Made by a program: the position numbers and the translations under genes
Origin: CAVQDV01 sp963711375
GTDB taxonomy: Bacteria; Pseudomonadota; Gammaproteobacteria; Coxiellales; Coxiellaceae
DNA length: 64,000 nucleotides
Direction: 5' to 3'
Assembly: GCA_963711375.1 (NCBI GenBank)
Contig: CAVQDV010000005.1
Coordinates: 1,550,001-1,614,000, forward strand
Notes under the pieces: model-generated
Seen by the model: the letters and a program-made list of their open reading frames with translations, nothing else
Told to the model about the DNA's origin: nothing
Databases searched by the model: none
Part shown: positions 35,417 through 43,619 of the stretch, one piece after another
Layout: every line of letters starts with the position of its first letter
Numbering within the stretch: position 1 is the stretch's first letter

Positions 35417-36676
35417 GTGAGCACTTCAAAAATTTTGGCACGAATTAAAAATCTCTTTAAAGAAAAGTCGTCTGGGCCATCGGCTCTTTCATCGCGCGTG
35501 CTCGATACGGTACCAAGCCAAAAAATCGATCCACATGCGGCTTCCATTTTGAATCGCTTGTCTCAAGCAGGTTTTGCAGCCTATTTGGTGGGTGGAAGCG
35601 TGCGTGATTTATTATTAAGAAAATCCCCGAAAGATTTTGATTTGGCGACGAACGCCACTCCTGAAGAAATACGTAAATTATTTCGGAATAGCCGCATTAT
35701 CGGTCGTCGATTTCGTTTGGTCCATGTCTTTTTTTCCGGCGAAAATATAGAAGTTTCTACCTTTCGGGCGAACAGTGGCGATCTTCAAGATGAAAATGTG
35801 TATGGCACCGTTGAAGAAGATGCTTGGCGTCGGGATTTTACCGTAAATGCACTGTATTATAATTTGGTCGATAAAAAAGTCTTGGATTTCACGGATGGTT
35901 TAAGCGATTTAAAAGCGGGTGTCATTCGTATGATTGGCGACCCTGTTCAGCGCTATCACGAAGATCCCGTTCGCATGCTCCGGGCGGTGCGATTGGCTGC
36001 AAAATTGGACTTTACGATCGAAGAAAAAACAGCGGAGCCTATTGGGGCATTATTGCATTTATTAACGCATGTTCCGGGCGCGAGATTTTTTGATGAAACG
36101 TTAAAATTATTTTTTGAAGGACATGCTGAACAGACTTATTTAGCTTTGCAGCAGTACCACTTATTGCCAGCCGTTTTTCCACAAACTGCAGAAATACTCA
36201 AAAATCCTGGAAAACATCATGAAAACTTAATTTTGTTGGCGCTAAAAGCAACGGATGAGCGCTATCATAATGGTAGATCTTTAAATCCCGGTTTTTTATT
36301 GTCGGTATTTTTATGGCCTGTCTTTGAAGAAAAAATGGCCGAATATACTCGGCAAAAGAAGCGTTTTTTCCACGCGCTAGATTTAGCCATTACTGGCGTG
36401 ATCGAAGACCAATGCGAGACACTAAAAATGCCACGTCGCTTAACGGCGATGATTCGTTCTATCTGGCTTCTACAATTTTACCTGCAAAAACGCAGGCCCA
36501 ATCGAGTTCAACGCGTACTCAGCGATCGTTATTTTCGCGCTGCTTATGATTTATTAGAGCTTCGCGTAATTAATGGCGAGAAATTTGGTCCAGTATTTGA
36601 CTGGTGGCGTAAACTTCGCTCTGTGAATGTTCACGAGCAAGTAAAAATGATAGAAGGTCTGAACGAAAGAAAATGA
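35417..36676 (+). CDS. pcnB: Poly(A) polymerase I
   Basis: PcnB adds poly(A) tails to RNA 3' ends, promoting decay. The 419-residue protein, from a GTG start, has the nucleotidyltransferase core YLVGGSVRDLLLRKSPKDFD, LATNATPEEIRKLFRNSRI, IGRRFRLVHVFF, the segment RRDFTVNALYYN and the RNA-binding DPVQRYHEDPVRMLRAVRLA. The C-terminal basic domain is of normal PcnB type (QKRRPNRVQRVLSDRYFRAA). The stop overlaps folK (ATGA), as in many gammaproteobacteria. Confidence 0.95.
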   Translation: MSTSKILARIKNLFKEKSSGPSALSSRVLDTVPSQKIDPHAASILNRLSQAGFAAYLVGGSVRDLLLRKSPKDFDLATNATPEEIRKLFRNSRIIGRRFRLVHVFFSGENIEVSTFRANSGDLQDENVYGTVEEDAWRRDFTVNALYYNLVDKKVLDFTDGLSDLKAGVIRMIGDPVQRYHEDPVRMLRAVRLAAKLDFTIEEKTAEPIGALLHLLTHVPGARFFDETLKLFFEGHAEQTYLALQQYHLLPAVFPQTAEILKNPGKHHENLILLALKATDERYHNGRSLNPGFLLSVFLWPVFEEKMAEYTRQKKRFFHALDLAITGVIEDQCETLKMPRRLTAMIRSIWLLQFYLQKRRPNRVQRVLSDRYFRAAYDLLELRVINGEKFGPVFDWWRKLRSVNVHEQVKMIEGLNERK

Positions 36677-37146
36677 AGCGTGTATTTATTGGCGTAGGCA
36701 GTAATTTGGATGATCCTGCTAAACAAATCGAACTAGGGATTACGAATTTAAATGAAATTCCCTTATCGAAAGTGACGCGGGTTTCAAGTATTTATTTATC
36801 TAAGCCGCTGGGTCCGCAAGATCAACGGGATTTTTTGAATGCAGTTGTGCTCTTGTCAACTTCGTTAAAACCCTTGGAATTGTTGTGTGAATTGCAAAGA
36901 ATTGAACAGGCGCAGAAGCGAACTTGGCGAGAGCATTGGGGGCCTCGAACGATTGATCTCGATATTTTATTATTTGGTGATGAGGTTTTTGATACGCCTG
37001 AATTAACAATTCCTCATAAGGGGTTAACGACCCGAGCCTTTGTGCTTCAGCCACTTTTTGAAATTGCACCCGCGTTAATTTTACCCAGCGGGGAGGCCTT
37101 GAGTGAATTAGTGATGAATGTTGAATCATTAGCGATTATTAATTAG
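36673..37146 (+). CDS. folK: HPPK, 2-amino-4-hydroxy-6-hydroxymethyldihydropteridine pyrophosphokinase
   Basis: HPPK transfers pyrophosphate from ATP to the pterin in folate synthesis. The 157-residue protein has FIGVGSNLDDPAKQIELG, SIYLSKPLGPQDQRDFLNAV, the active-site stretch RTWREHWGPRTIDLDILLFG, and TIPHKGLTTRAFVLQPLFEI. Overlaps pcnB by four bases. Confidence 0.95.
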   Translation: MKRVFIGVGSNLDDPAKQIELGITNLNEIPLSKVTRVSSIYLSKPLGPQDQRDFLNAVVLLSTSLKPLELLCELQRIEQAQKRTWREHWGPRTIDLDILLFGDEVFDTPELTIPHKGLTTRAFVLQPLFEIAPALILPSGEALSELVMNVESLAIIN

Positions 37147-37155
37147 GAGGATTTT

Positions 37156-37647
37156 ATGTCGAGAATAGCAGTTTACGCGGGGACCTTTGATCCTATAACG
37201 AATGGTCATGTGGATATCGTGCTTCGCGCAGCACATTTGTTTGATCGCTTAATTATTGGTATCGCGCAAAGTGCTCGAAAATCTCCTTGTATTCCGCTTG
37301 AAGATCGAATCCAAATGTGCGAGACAATTTTTTCGGGTAATCCAAAAATTCATGTAGATGTTGTCGATCAATTAGCGCTGGATTTTGCTCATCGACATAA
37401 GGCGACTTTTTTAATTCGGGGCGTGCGTGGCGTTACGGATTTTGATTATGAAATGCAAATGTCTTCGATGAATCGACAAATGGCTTCGGAAATAGATACC
37501 ATTTTTTTACCGGCGACCACCGAAAATGCATTTATATCATCCACGATGGTAAGAGAAATTATTTTTTTAAACCGAGACATTAGCGCGTTTGTGCCAAAAG
37601 TCGTAGTAGAATATTTCCAGAGTAAGAATGGCCTTAAAAATAACTGA
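37156..37647 (+). CDS. coaD: Phosphopantetheine adenylyltransferase
   Basis: CoaD makes dephospho-CoA from phosphopantetheine and ATP, the penultimate CoA step. The 163-residue protein has AVYAGTFDPITNGHVDIVLR (nucleotidyltransferase HxGH-type motif as NGHVD), LIRGVRGVTDFDYEMQMSSM and the ISSTMVREI motif near the end. An AGGAGG ribosome-binding site precedes the ATG. It overlaps the ferredoxin gene by 20 bases. Confidence 0.96.
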   Translation: MSRIAVYAGTFDPITNGHVDIVLRAAHLFDRLIIGIAQSARKSPCIPLEDRIQMCETIFSGNPKIHVDVVDQLALDFAHRHKATFLIRGVRGVTDFDYEMQMSSMNRQMASEIDTIFLPATTENAFISSTMVREIIFLNRDISAFVPKVVVEYFQSKNGLKNN

Positions 37648-37864
37648 AGAATGTGTAAATTGCGATATATGTGAGCCCGAGTGCCCCAATGATGCCATTT
37701 TTCAAGGTACAGAAATTTACGAAATAGACCCCAATCGCTGCACAGAATGCGTGGGACATTTTGAAGAGCCCCAATGCCGACAAGTCTGCCCCGTCGATTG
37801 TATTCCACTAGCTTTTTATGAAACAAAAGAGCAACTGGAAGCGAAATATAAAAAATTAAAATAG
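37628..37864 (+). CDS. yfhL: YfhL-like 2[4Fe-4S] ferredoxin
   Basis: A 78-residue electron carrier. The two cluster-binding sets are CVNCDICEPECPNDAIF and CTECVGHFEEPQCRQVCPVD, with the extended spacing (C-x2-C-x8-C-x3-C) of the YfhL/Alvin-type ferredoxins. It overlaps coaD, a neighbourhood common in gammaproteobacteria. Confidence 0.95.
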   Translation: MALKITEECVNCDICEPECPNDAIFQGTEIYEIDPNRCTECVGHFEEPQCRQVCPVDCIPLAFYETKEQLEAKYKKLK

Positions 37865-37878
37865 AAATTGATCAAGAG

Positions 37879-37896
37879 TTCCCGCTTTAGCGGGAA
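37879..37896. terminator. Hairpin after yfhL
   Basis: A 7-bp perfect stem TTCCCGC / GCGGGAA with loop TTTA, 15 bases after the yfhL stop and facing the convergent SDR gene. No U-run follows. The same hairpin core appears after icmO (56505), so it may be a repeated bidirectional 3'-end element. Confidence 0.55.
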
Positions 37897-37935
37897 TTGC
37901 TGGAAATTGATTATTTTCTGCAATGACTGGGACAG

Positions 37936-38538
37936 TTAGTAAAGCACTGAGTAAACTTGGCCAGTTTGATGGCCTTCGACACTCTTGCTATAAGCCAGGG
38001 CAGCTTTTGCAACCGGGACGGGATCAAAGCCGCGAAAATAGGGACCATAATTTTCCATGGCTTCCAGTATAACCGTTGGACTCACAACATTAATTCGAAT
38101 ACTTCGCGGCATTTCAATAGCAGCCGACTTTGCAAAACCATTAAGTGCACCATTCACCATCGAAGCCGACGAACCCGTGGCGATAGGATCGATATCTAAT
38201 ACTCCGCTGGTGAGCGTGAAAGAGCCAGCATCGTTTATATATTCTAAACCCAATAAGACCAAATTCACTTGTCCCATTAATTTATTATCAAGCCCTAAGC
38301 GATATAAGGAGTCAGACATTTTTGTGAATTTTCCAAAATGGACAAGTCCGCTAGCGCTGACAAGGGCATCAAATTTTCCAATGGCTTTATACATAGCCAG
38401 AATGGAGTCCTGCGAACCAATATCCACTTGATATTCGCCGCTTTTATTTCCAACGACAATGATCTCATGACGGGGTTTTAATTCAGATACGATGGCCGAG
38501 CCAATTAAGCCTGTTCCACCAACGACAATAATTTTCAT
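37936..38538 (-). CDS. Short-chain dehydrogenase/reductase
   Basis: A 200-residue NAD(P)-binding protein of the SDR family. MKIIVVGGTGLIGSAIVSEL is the Rossmann start; FDALVSASGLVHFGKF replaces the usual NAG motif, SFTLTSGVLDIDP holds the catalytic-serine region, and VNGALNGFAKSAAIEM lacks the usual YxxxK. The product resembles short SDRs whose activity is uncertain. The ATG at 38538 follows CAGGAGG and is clearly better than the upstream frame. Substrate unknown. Confidence 0.85.
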   Translation of the reverse strand: MKIIVVGGTGLIGSAIVSELKPRHEIIVVGNKSGEYQVDIGSQDSILAMYKAIGKFDALVSASGLVHFGKFTKMSDSLYRLGLDNKLMGQVNLVLLGLEYINDAGSFTLTSGVLDIDPIATGSSASMVNGALNGFAKSAAIEMPRSIRINVVSPTVILEAMENYGPYFRGFDPVPVAKAALAYSKSVEGHQTGQVYSVLY

Positions 38539-38693
38539 AGAGGCCTCCTGGTTACTTAATAGGATTCTATCCTTTTTTTGAGTCAAAAGCACAGCCCAAA
38601 TCGCCCAGTATTTTTTACGAGGTTTTGAAACCCTCATTCTCCGCTAAAGTTTAAATGGAGGGAAATCAATAACGCATTCATGGAGGAGAGAAT

Positions 38694-40706
38694 ATGCGAG
38701 GAAAAAAAGAACGTAGTTGCAGTGGTTATGGCCCAGACTTTTTGGGTTACATTCGTAAAACCTGGGGTTATTTTTTTGGGGCGGTGGCCAGTAATCTCGT
38801 CACATCCGCCGGCGCAATAGGTGCTCCATTTTTATTGGCAGAAGCGATGGAGGCTTATACGAACGATAATAGTCTAGAGAGCCACTTTTTTAATTCAACG
38901 GAATTTTACTGGACTTTGGGTTTGGGTGGTGCAATTACTATTTACCAAGGCATTTATTTTTTGCGAAATTATTTTATTAATGCCTCGGTTATTCAATTAA
39001 GAAAGAATATTTCAGAGGATGTCATGAGGAAAAGTTTAAGACTCACTTATGCTGAAAACCAATCTTTAGAAAATGGCGAAATTCACCAACGTTTAAGTCG
39101 ATTAGAACCTACCGTAAATACGATGCTGTCGTCAATTTTCTTAGGTAGTTCTGCAGGCATGGAATTGATTGCCGCAACGATTATTGTTGGAGAGAAATAC
39201 GGACTAGAATTTTCGCTCTGTTTAGTGAGTATCGCACTTCTTAACATTGGATCCATGTTGGGAATGCATAAATTAACAGATAAACCCGATGCTGCAAGAA
39301 TAAAAACCGATGAGGATCTTCTCGAAATTATTGGGGATATTGAGGCTGGCTATGAGAGCATAAAAGGGAATTCGAAAGAAAAATATTATGAGAGCCACGT
39401 GATAAGTCCAAAAATGGAGGAGTGGATTCGAACAAGTAATAAGTCAAATTGTCTAAATGAATTATTGCCGATGGCGAAAAATATCGTTGTGGGCCTCGGC
39501 ATTACGGTCATTAGTCTTCGCGCCCTACATCTACTGTATACCGATAATTATAAATTAGACGATTTAGTATTTATTATTTCCTATCTTATTCAAATTGCAA
39601 ATTCGACTTCAGGCGCCGATTCTTTGCTTAAAGAATTTAGAATATCCTGGAGAAATTTTAAAAAAGTGATGGATATTCTAGAAAAACAAACGGAACCTGA
39701 AAGCACCGATGAGGATCATCGCATGATTAAGGCTATTCATTTCAATCACGTTCGATTTTTTTCGCAACAGGTGGCTCCAAGAAGGGGCCTTGAAACTCCA
39801 GGGGCCACTGTTCAGCCGCCTGAGTCAGTAGTCTATGATGAGAACTCCCTTTTAGTGAATAGTGATAAAGGGCTAATTCATTCGAAAAGTCGCGAAAATT
39901 TTATTGAATCGCTTTGCTTGGGGCCGATATCTTTTGAGCTCAAAAAATCACAATTTACAGCGATTGTCGGCGGATCCGGTACGGGAAAATCTACGCTTAC
40001 TCGTTTGCTTTTTAGATTTTTGGATCTTAGTTCGGAACAAAATAGTGGAAATATCAATGTGCAATTCGATGGGATAAATTTGGAAGAAGACATCAAAAAC
40101 TTATCAATTAATAATTTAAGAAGTAAAATTTGCTATGTTACACAGGCGGCTGAAATTCTTCCGGGTGGCTTAGTGCAGAATGTCACTTTTGGAGATGATG
40201 AAAATGATCGTCATTATCTAGAGGCCCTGGAAAAGGTAAACTTATTGCATGAAAAAAAGGCCGCTGGAGAAAGGCTAAGGAAATTCTCAGGCGGAGAAAA
40301 GCAAAGAGTGAATCTCGCCAGAGCCTTTTATGCGGCCTCAAAAGGCTGTAGAGTTTTTGTATTTGATGAATCGACATCGGCGCTGGATAATGCCACCCAG
40401 CGAAAAATCATGTCAAAAATTCATGATTTAAAAAGAAATGGAGCCATTATTATTTTTGTGGCACATCGATTAGAGGCAATAAAAGAGGCGGACCAAATAA
40501 TCTGCCTAAAAAAAGAAATTCAAGAGGGCAAAAGAACGGTTTCTAAAATAGCTGAATCGGGAATACAGCAGTCCACGGAGGATCTAGTTCTACAGAAAAG
40601 TGCTTACGAACTTATGCAAAGCAATTGCGGAGAATTTAATAATCTTCTAAATGCAGAAAATTCGGTAAACGAGGAGCGCCCGAGTGCTTTTGCTCTCTGT
40701 AAATAA
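38694..40706 (+). CDS. ABC exporter, fused membrane and ATPase domains
   Basis: A 670-residue half-transporter of the ABCB/Atm1-like type. Residues 20-330 hold membrane helices (YFFGAVASNLVTSAGAIGAP; GLGGAITIYQGIYFLRNYF; NIVVGLGITVISLRALHLLY). The ATPase domain has Walker A VGGSGTGKSTLTRLLF (about 423-438), signature LRKFSGGEKQRVNLARAFYA and Walker B VFVFDESTSALDNATQRKI. Oddity: some 55 extra residues lie between the first strand of the ATPase domain (IKAIHFNHVRFF) and the start of its core (LGPISFELKKSQFTAIVG). The substrate is unknown. It stands alone after AGGAGAGAAT. Confidence 0.87.
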   Translation: MRGKKERSCSGYGPDFLGYIRKTWGYFFGAVASNLVTSAGAIGAPFLLAEAMEAYTNDNSLESHFFNSTEFYWTLGLGGAITIYQGIYFLRNYFINASVIQLRKNISEDVMRKSLRLTYAENQSLENGEIHQRLSRLEPTVNTMLSSIFLGSSAGMELIAATIIVGEKYGLEFSLCLVSIALLNIGSMLGMHKLTDKPDAARIKTDEDLLEIIGDIEAGYESIKGNSKEKYYESHVISPKMEEWIRTSNKSNCLNELLPMAKNIVVGLGITVISLRALHLLYTDNYKLDDLVFIISYLIQIANSTSGADSLLKEFRISWRNFKKVMDILEKQTEPESTDEDHRMIKAIHFNHVRFFSQQVAPRRGLETPGATVQPPESVVYDENSLLVNSDKGLIHSKSRENFIESLCLGPISFELKKSQFTAIVGGSGTGKSTLTRLLFRFLDLSSEQNSGNINVQFDGINLEEDIKNLSINNLRSKICYVTQAAEILPGGLVQNVTFGDDENDRHYLEALEKVNLLHEKKAAGERLRKFSGGEKQRVNLARAFYAASKGCRVFVFDESTSALDNATQRKIMSKIHDLKRNGAIIIFVAHRLEAIKEADQIICLKKEIQEGKRTVSKIAESGIQQSTEDLVLQKSAYELMQSNCGEFNNLLNAENSVNEERPSAFALCK

Positions 40707-40872
40707 AATTCCCAAGTTTGTCTGGGTTTCGTCTGCACAGGAGACCCAGGCGGACGGGTTCAAAGGCGGTGATCGCCTGTTTGCCTTTAGACAAGGCCTG
40801 AGGGGTATTTTTAACAAATGGTAAAATCTGGCAAGAACAAAAGAGGCTTGAAGCTCAGCAGCAAACTTTATA

Positions 40873-40925
40873 AACCTAACGTTATTGACGTTAGGTTTGC
40901 TAACGTTGTTAACGTTAGATATAAT
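40873..40925 (+). promoter_or_regulatory. Operator-like palindromes and -10 box before a DUF4143-type ATPase gene
   Basis: Half sites CTAACGT / ACGTTAG lie at 40876, 40888, 40900 and 40912, exactly 12 bp apart and alternating in orientation. They form two palindromes (AACCTAACGT-TATTG-ACGTTAGGTT and CTAACGTT-GTT-AACGTTAG). TATAAT at 40920-40925 follows, 10 bp before the ATG at 40935. The close spacing implies repression by a dimeric DNA-binding protein and a nearly leaderless message. Confidence 0.75.
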
Positions 40926-40934
40926 AGTCTTAAC

Positions 40935-42242
40935 ATGGACATTGCATCATTAAATATTCAGCTTGGCCAAGGTAATATCGATCAGCCAGGTTTATTTCCT
41001 CAGCTTGATAAGCTCAAAGCATTGCCTTTGGTATTCAACATTGATTTTGGTTTAACTATATTGCCTGAAGAAGCTGGAATTTTGATGGTTCGAGGCGCTC
41101 GTCAATATGGAAAAAGCACCTGGCTTGAACAGCAATTGTATGACACGATACAAGAATTCGGTGCAGGTTCTGCTTATTATTTGAATGGTGACCATATAGC
41201 ATCTAAAGATCAATTAGAAAATGAAATTGAAAATTTACTTTCCGCTTTTCAAAAAGATGCCTCCGTACAACGAATTTTTATTGATGAAATAACAGCTATC
41301 AACGAATGGGAAAAAGCTCTAAAAAGACTGGCCGATCAAGGAAAATTACAAAATGTCTTGATTGTCACTACGGGTTCCCAAGCCACAGATTTTCGCCGAG
41401 CCTCGGAACGCTTGCCTGGTCGCAAAGGAAAAATATCGAGGACGCATTATTTATTCACTCCTATTTCTTACAAGGAATTTCATCGTGTTTGTCATAAAAA
41501 ATTAAAATCCGATACTCTTTTGGCTTATTTATTATCTGGCGGATCACCCGTCGCTTGTTCTGAGTTAGCACTAACGGGCATTATCCCGAGTTACGTCATT
41601 GAGCTTGTGCGTGATTGGGTTGAAGGAGAGGTAGCTAGGGCTGGGCGTCTGCGAAGTTCATTGATGAATATTTTAAGCACCTTATATCGATTTGGTGGTT
41701 CCCCCATCGGCCAAGCCAAACTCGCACGTGAATCGGGCATGAGTAATAATACCGTCGCCGCCGGATATATTGAAATATTAAATGATCTAGGTTGTGTAAT
41801 TCCTGCCTATCCATGGGATCCAGAACGAAAAATACTCATTCTTCGCAAGCCTTGCAAATATCATTTTACCAATTTATTGGTAGCACTCGCTTATCATCCG
41901 GATAGAATTCGAAGCATTTCGGATTTCAAAGCTTTATCAGAAAAATCTCAAGCGTGCTGGTATGAATGGCTAGTGGCGCAAGAATTATTGCGTCGAAATG
42001 CATTAAAAGGAGAAAACTTATTAGATCCACTTTCCTTCTGGCAAAATAAAAATCACGAAATTGATTTTGTAGATTTTGATGAACGTTATTGGGAAGTGAA
42101 ACGCGGCCAATCTTCCGCCCTTGAATTTGGCTGGTTCCCCCGCGAACTTCCCCACAAAAAATTAAGTGTCATTAATACCCTTCGTTTTGAAACCAAAAAC
42201 ATTCAAGGTTTGACTCTAGAAGACTTTTTACTAAAGGACTAG
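40935..42242 (+). CDS. AAA ATPase with C-terminal DUF4143-like domain
   Basis: A 435-residue ATPase related in plan to those at 15277 and 49979, but of the DUF4143 type. Walker A is GARQYGKSTWLEQQL (about 56-70), Walker B RIFIDEITAINEWEKALKRL (about 114-133), and VTTGSQATDFRRASERLPGR follows. A helix-turn-helix-like segment QAKLARESGMSNNTVAAGYI sits near residue 260. The C-terminal HEIDFVDFDERYWEVKRGQ is a PD-(D/E)XK-like Asp...Glu-x-Lys pattern. The ATG at 40935 is chosen because the longer frame runs through the palindromes and -10 box. Function unknown. Confidence 0.83.
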   Translation: MDIASLNIQLGQGNIDQPGLFPQLDKLKALPLVFNIDFGLTILPEEAGILMVRGARQYGKSTWLEQQLYDTIQEFGAGSAYYLNGDHIASKDQLENEIENLLSAFQKDASVQRIFIDEITAINEWEKALKRLADQGKLQNVLIVTTGSQATDFRRASERLPGRKGKISRTHYLFTPISYKEFHRVCHKKLKSDTLLAYLLSGGSPVACSELALTGIIPSYVIELVRDWVEGEVARAGRLRSSLMNILSTLYRFGGSPIGQAKLARESGMSNNTVAAGYIEILNDLGCVIPAYPWDPERKILILRKPCKYHFTNLLVALAYHPDRIRSISDFKALSEKSQACWYEWLVAQELLRRNALKGENLLDPLSFWQNKNHEIDFVDFDERYWEVKRGQSSALEFGWFPRELPHKKLSVINTLRFETKNIQGLTLEDFLLKD

Positions 42243-42307
42243 ATCCCACTAAACTGAGGCAAGAAGCTTGGATTTTCAGCTATGCGTTGCTCATTGCCTT
42301 TAATTTG

Positions 42308-42427
42308 CGCCTCACCAAAATGACTTTTGGCGATTTGGTGAGGCGCAAAGGGCATCATTCCCGCCTCACCAAATCGCCAAAAGTCATTTTGGTGAGGCAA
42401 AAAAACTGCTATACTCGGCTCACCAAA
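42308..42427. promoter_or_regulatory. Tandem palindrome array before proB (period 54 bp, no ATPase gene next to it)
   Basis: Two 37-bp arms, 42309-42345 and 42362-42398, are perfect reverse complements of each other, and each is itself a palindrome with ends CTCACCAAA / TTTGGTGAG. CTCACCAAA begins at 42311, 42365 and 42419, exactly 54 bp apart, the third being a half unit. TATACT at 42410-42415 is a likely -10 box for proB. Geometry equals the arrays of the ATPase genes at 15175, 27081 and 51101. Confidence 0.82.
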
Positions 42428-42444
42428 TAGTTAAGAAGCAAGCC

Positions 42445-43515
42445 ATGAAAATTATTATAAAAGTAGGAACACAAAGCATTTTATCGGAAGATGGCACCAT
42501 GTTGGAATCGGTGATCGTGAGTCTTGTTGAGCAAATTGTTCACCTTCAAAAAAGTGGGCACCAAGTGATTCTGGTGACTTCTGGAGCAGTGGCTTCTGGG
42601 CGAAAAGCAGCGCGAGACATGTTGGCTCGAGAATATGGGAGTTCCATTGGTGAAAAACAAGTGCTTTTTTCCTTAGGTCAGCATGAATTGATGCACGTGT
42701 ATTCACGCTTATTTAAAAAATATAATATGTTGGCTTCTCAGCTTTTATTGACGAAACAAGATTTTCATACCAGAAAACATTATCTCAATATTGCGCGTTT
42801 ATTAAATGAAATTTTTGCTCAAAAAAATATTATTCCGATTATTAATGAAAACGACAGTGTGGCCATTGAAGAATTGATGTTCACGGATAATGACGAATTA
42901 GCGGGATTAATTGCTGCGCAAGTCGGTGCCGATAAACTGGTAATTTTGGGCAGTGTAGCCGGCGTTTATACTGGGCATCCCAATGATCCAGATGCAACGC
43001 TGATTCCTCTCATTAATCCCGATGCAGGCTGGCCGAACATTTCAAGTGCGAAAAGTACGCATGGCCGGGGTGGTATGATTAGTAAAATCAGTACGGCTCG
43101 AAAAATGTCCAGTCTTGGAGTGACCACTTATATTGCGAGTATCAATGAAGCGAATGTGGTGAACAGAATTGTCAGTGGAGAAATGATAGGCACGGTAATT
43201 TTACCCGCACGAAAAAAATCAAATATTAAACGATGGATTGCTTTTGACACGGGAAAAAAGAATGGAAGTATTGTGATTAATAAATGTTTATACGAAATAT
43301 TAACAGAAAATAAACGCGTTCTCAGTATTTTGCCAATCGGAATAGAAAGATATGAAGGAAATTTCAAGAGAAGTGATGTAGTTGAGATCCTCTCTCCTAA
43401 AGGCGAAAAAATGGGCGTTGGAATTGCCATGTATGATGCCGCTAAATTGAAAGAATATTGCGGTAAAAAAAATAAAAAAGCTTTTATTCACTACGATCAT
43501 TTGTATTTGTTCTGA
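42445..43515 (+). CDS. proB: Glutamate 5-kinase
   Basis: ProB phosphorylates glutamate, the first step of proline synthesis. The 356-residue protein has the kinase core IIIKVGTQSILSEDG, LVTSGAVASGRKAAR, FSLGQHELMHVYSRLFKKYN, PIINENDSVAIEELMFTDND and GRGGMISKISTARKMSSLGV. The C-terminal PUA domain follows from about residue 265 (KRSDVVEILSPKGEKMGVGI). Divergent in detail from E. coli ProB (367 residues) but complete. proA follows after 104 bases. Confidence 0.93.
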   Translation: MKIIIKVGTQSILSEDGTMLESVIVSLVEQIVHLQKSGHQVILVTSGAVASGRKAARDMLAREYGSSIGEKQVLFSLGQHELMHVYSRLFKKYNMLASQLLLTKQDFHTRKHYLNIARLLNEIFAQKNIIPIINENDSVAIEELMFTDNDELAGLIAAQVGADKLVILGSVAGVYTGHPNDPDATLIPLINPDAGWPNISSAKSTHGRGGMISKISTARKMSSLGVTTYIASINEANVVNRIVSGEMIGTVILPARKKSNIKRWIAFDTGKKNGSIVINKCLYEILTENKRVLSILPIGIERYEGNFKRSDVVEILSPKGEKMGVGIAMYDAAKLKEYCGKKNKKAFIHYDHLYLF

Positions 43516-43619
43516 GCCTTTTTGCTTTTTAAGGGAAAAAGCGAATGTTGATGTTGCTGAGTATTTCCGTAGTAGTCTAATTTTCGACTATAGATTTTTT
43601 TATCCTGAGAGATTTTAGA

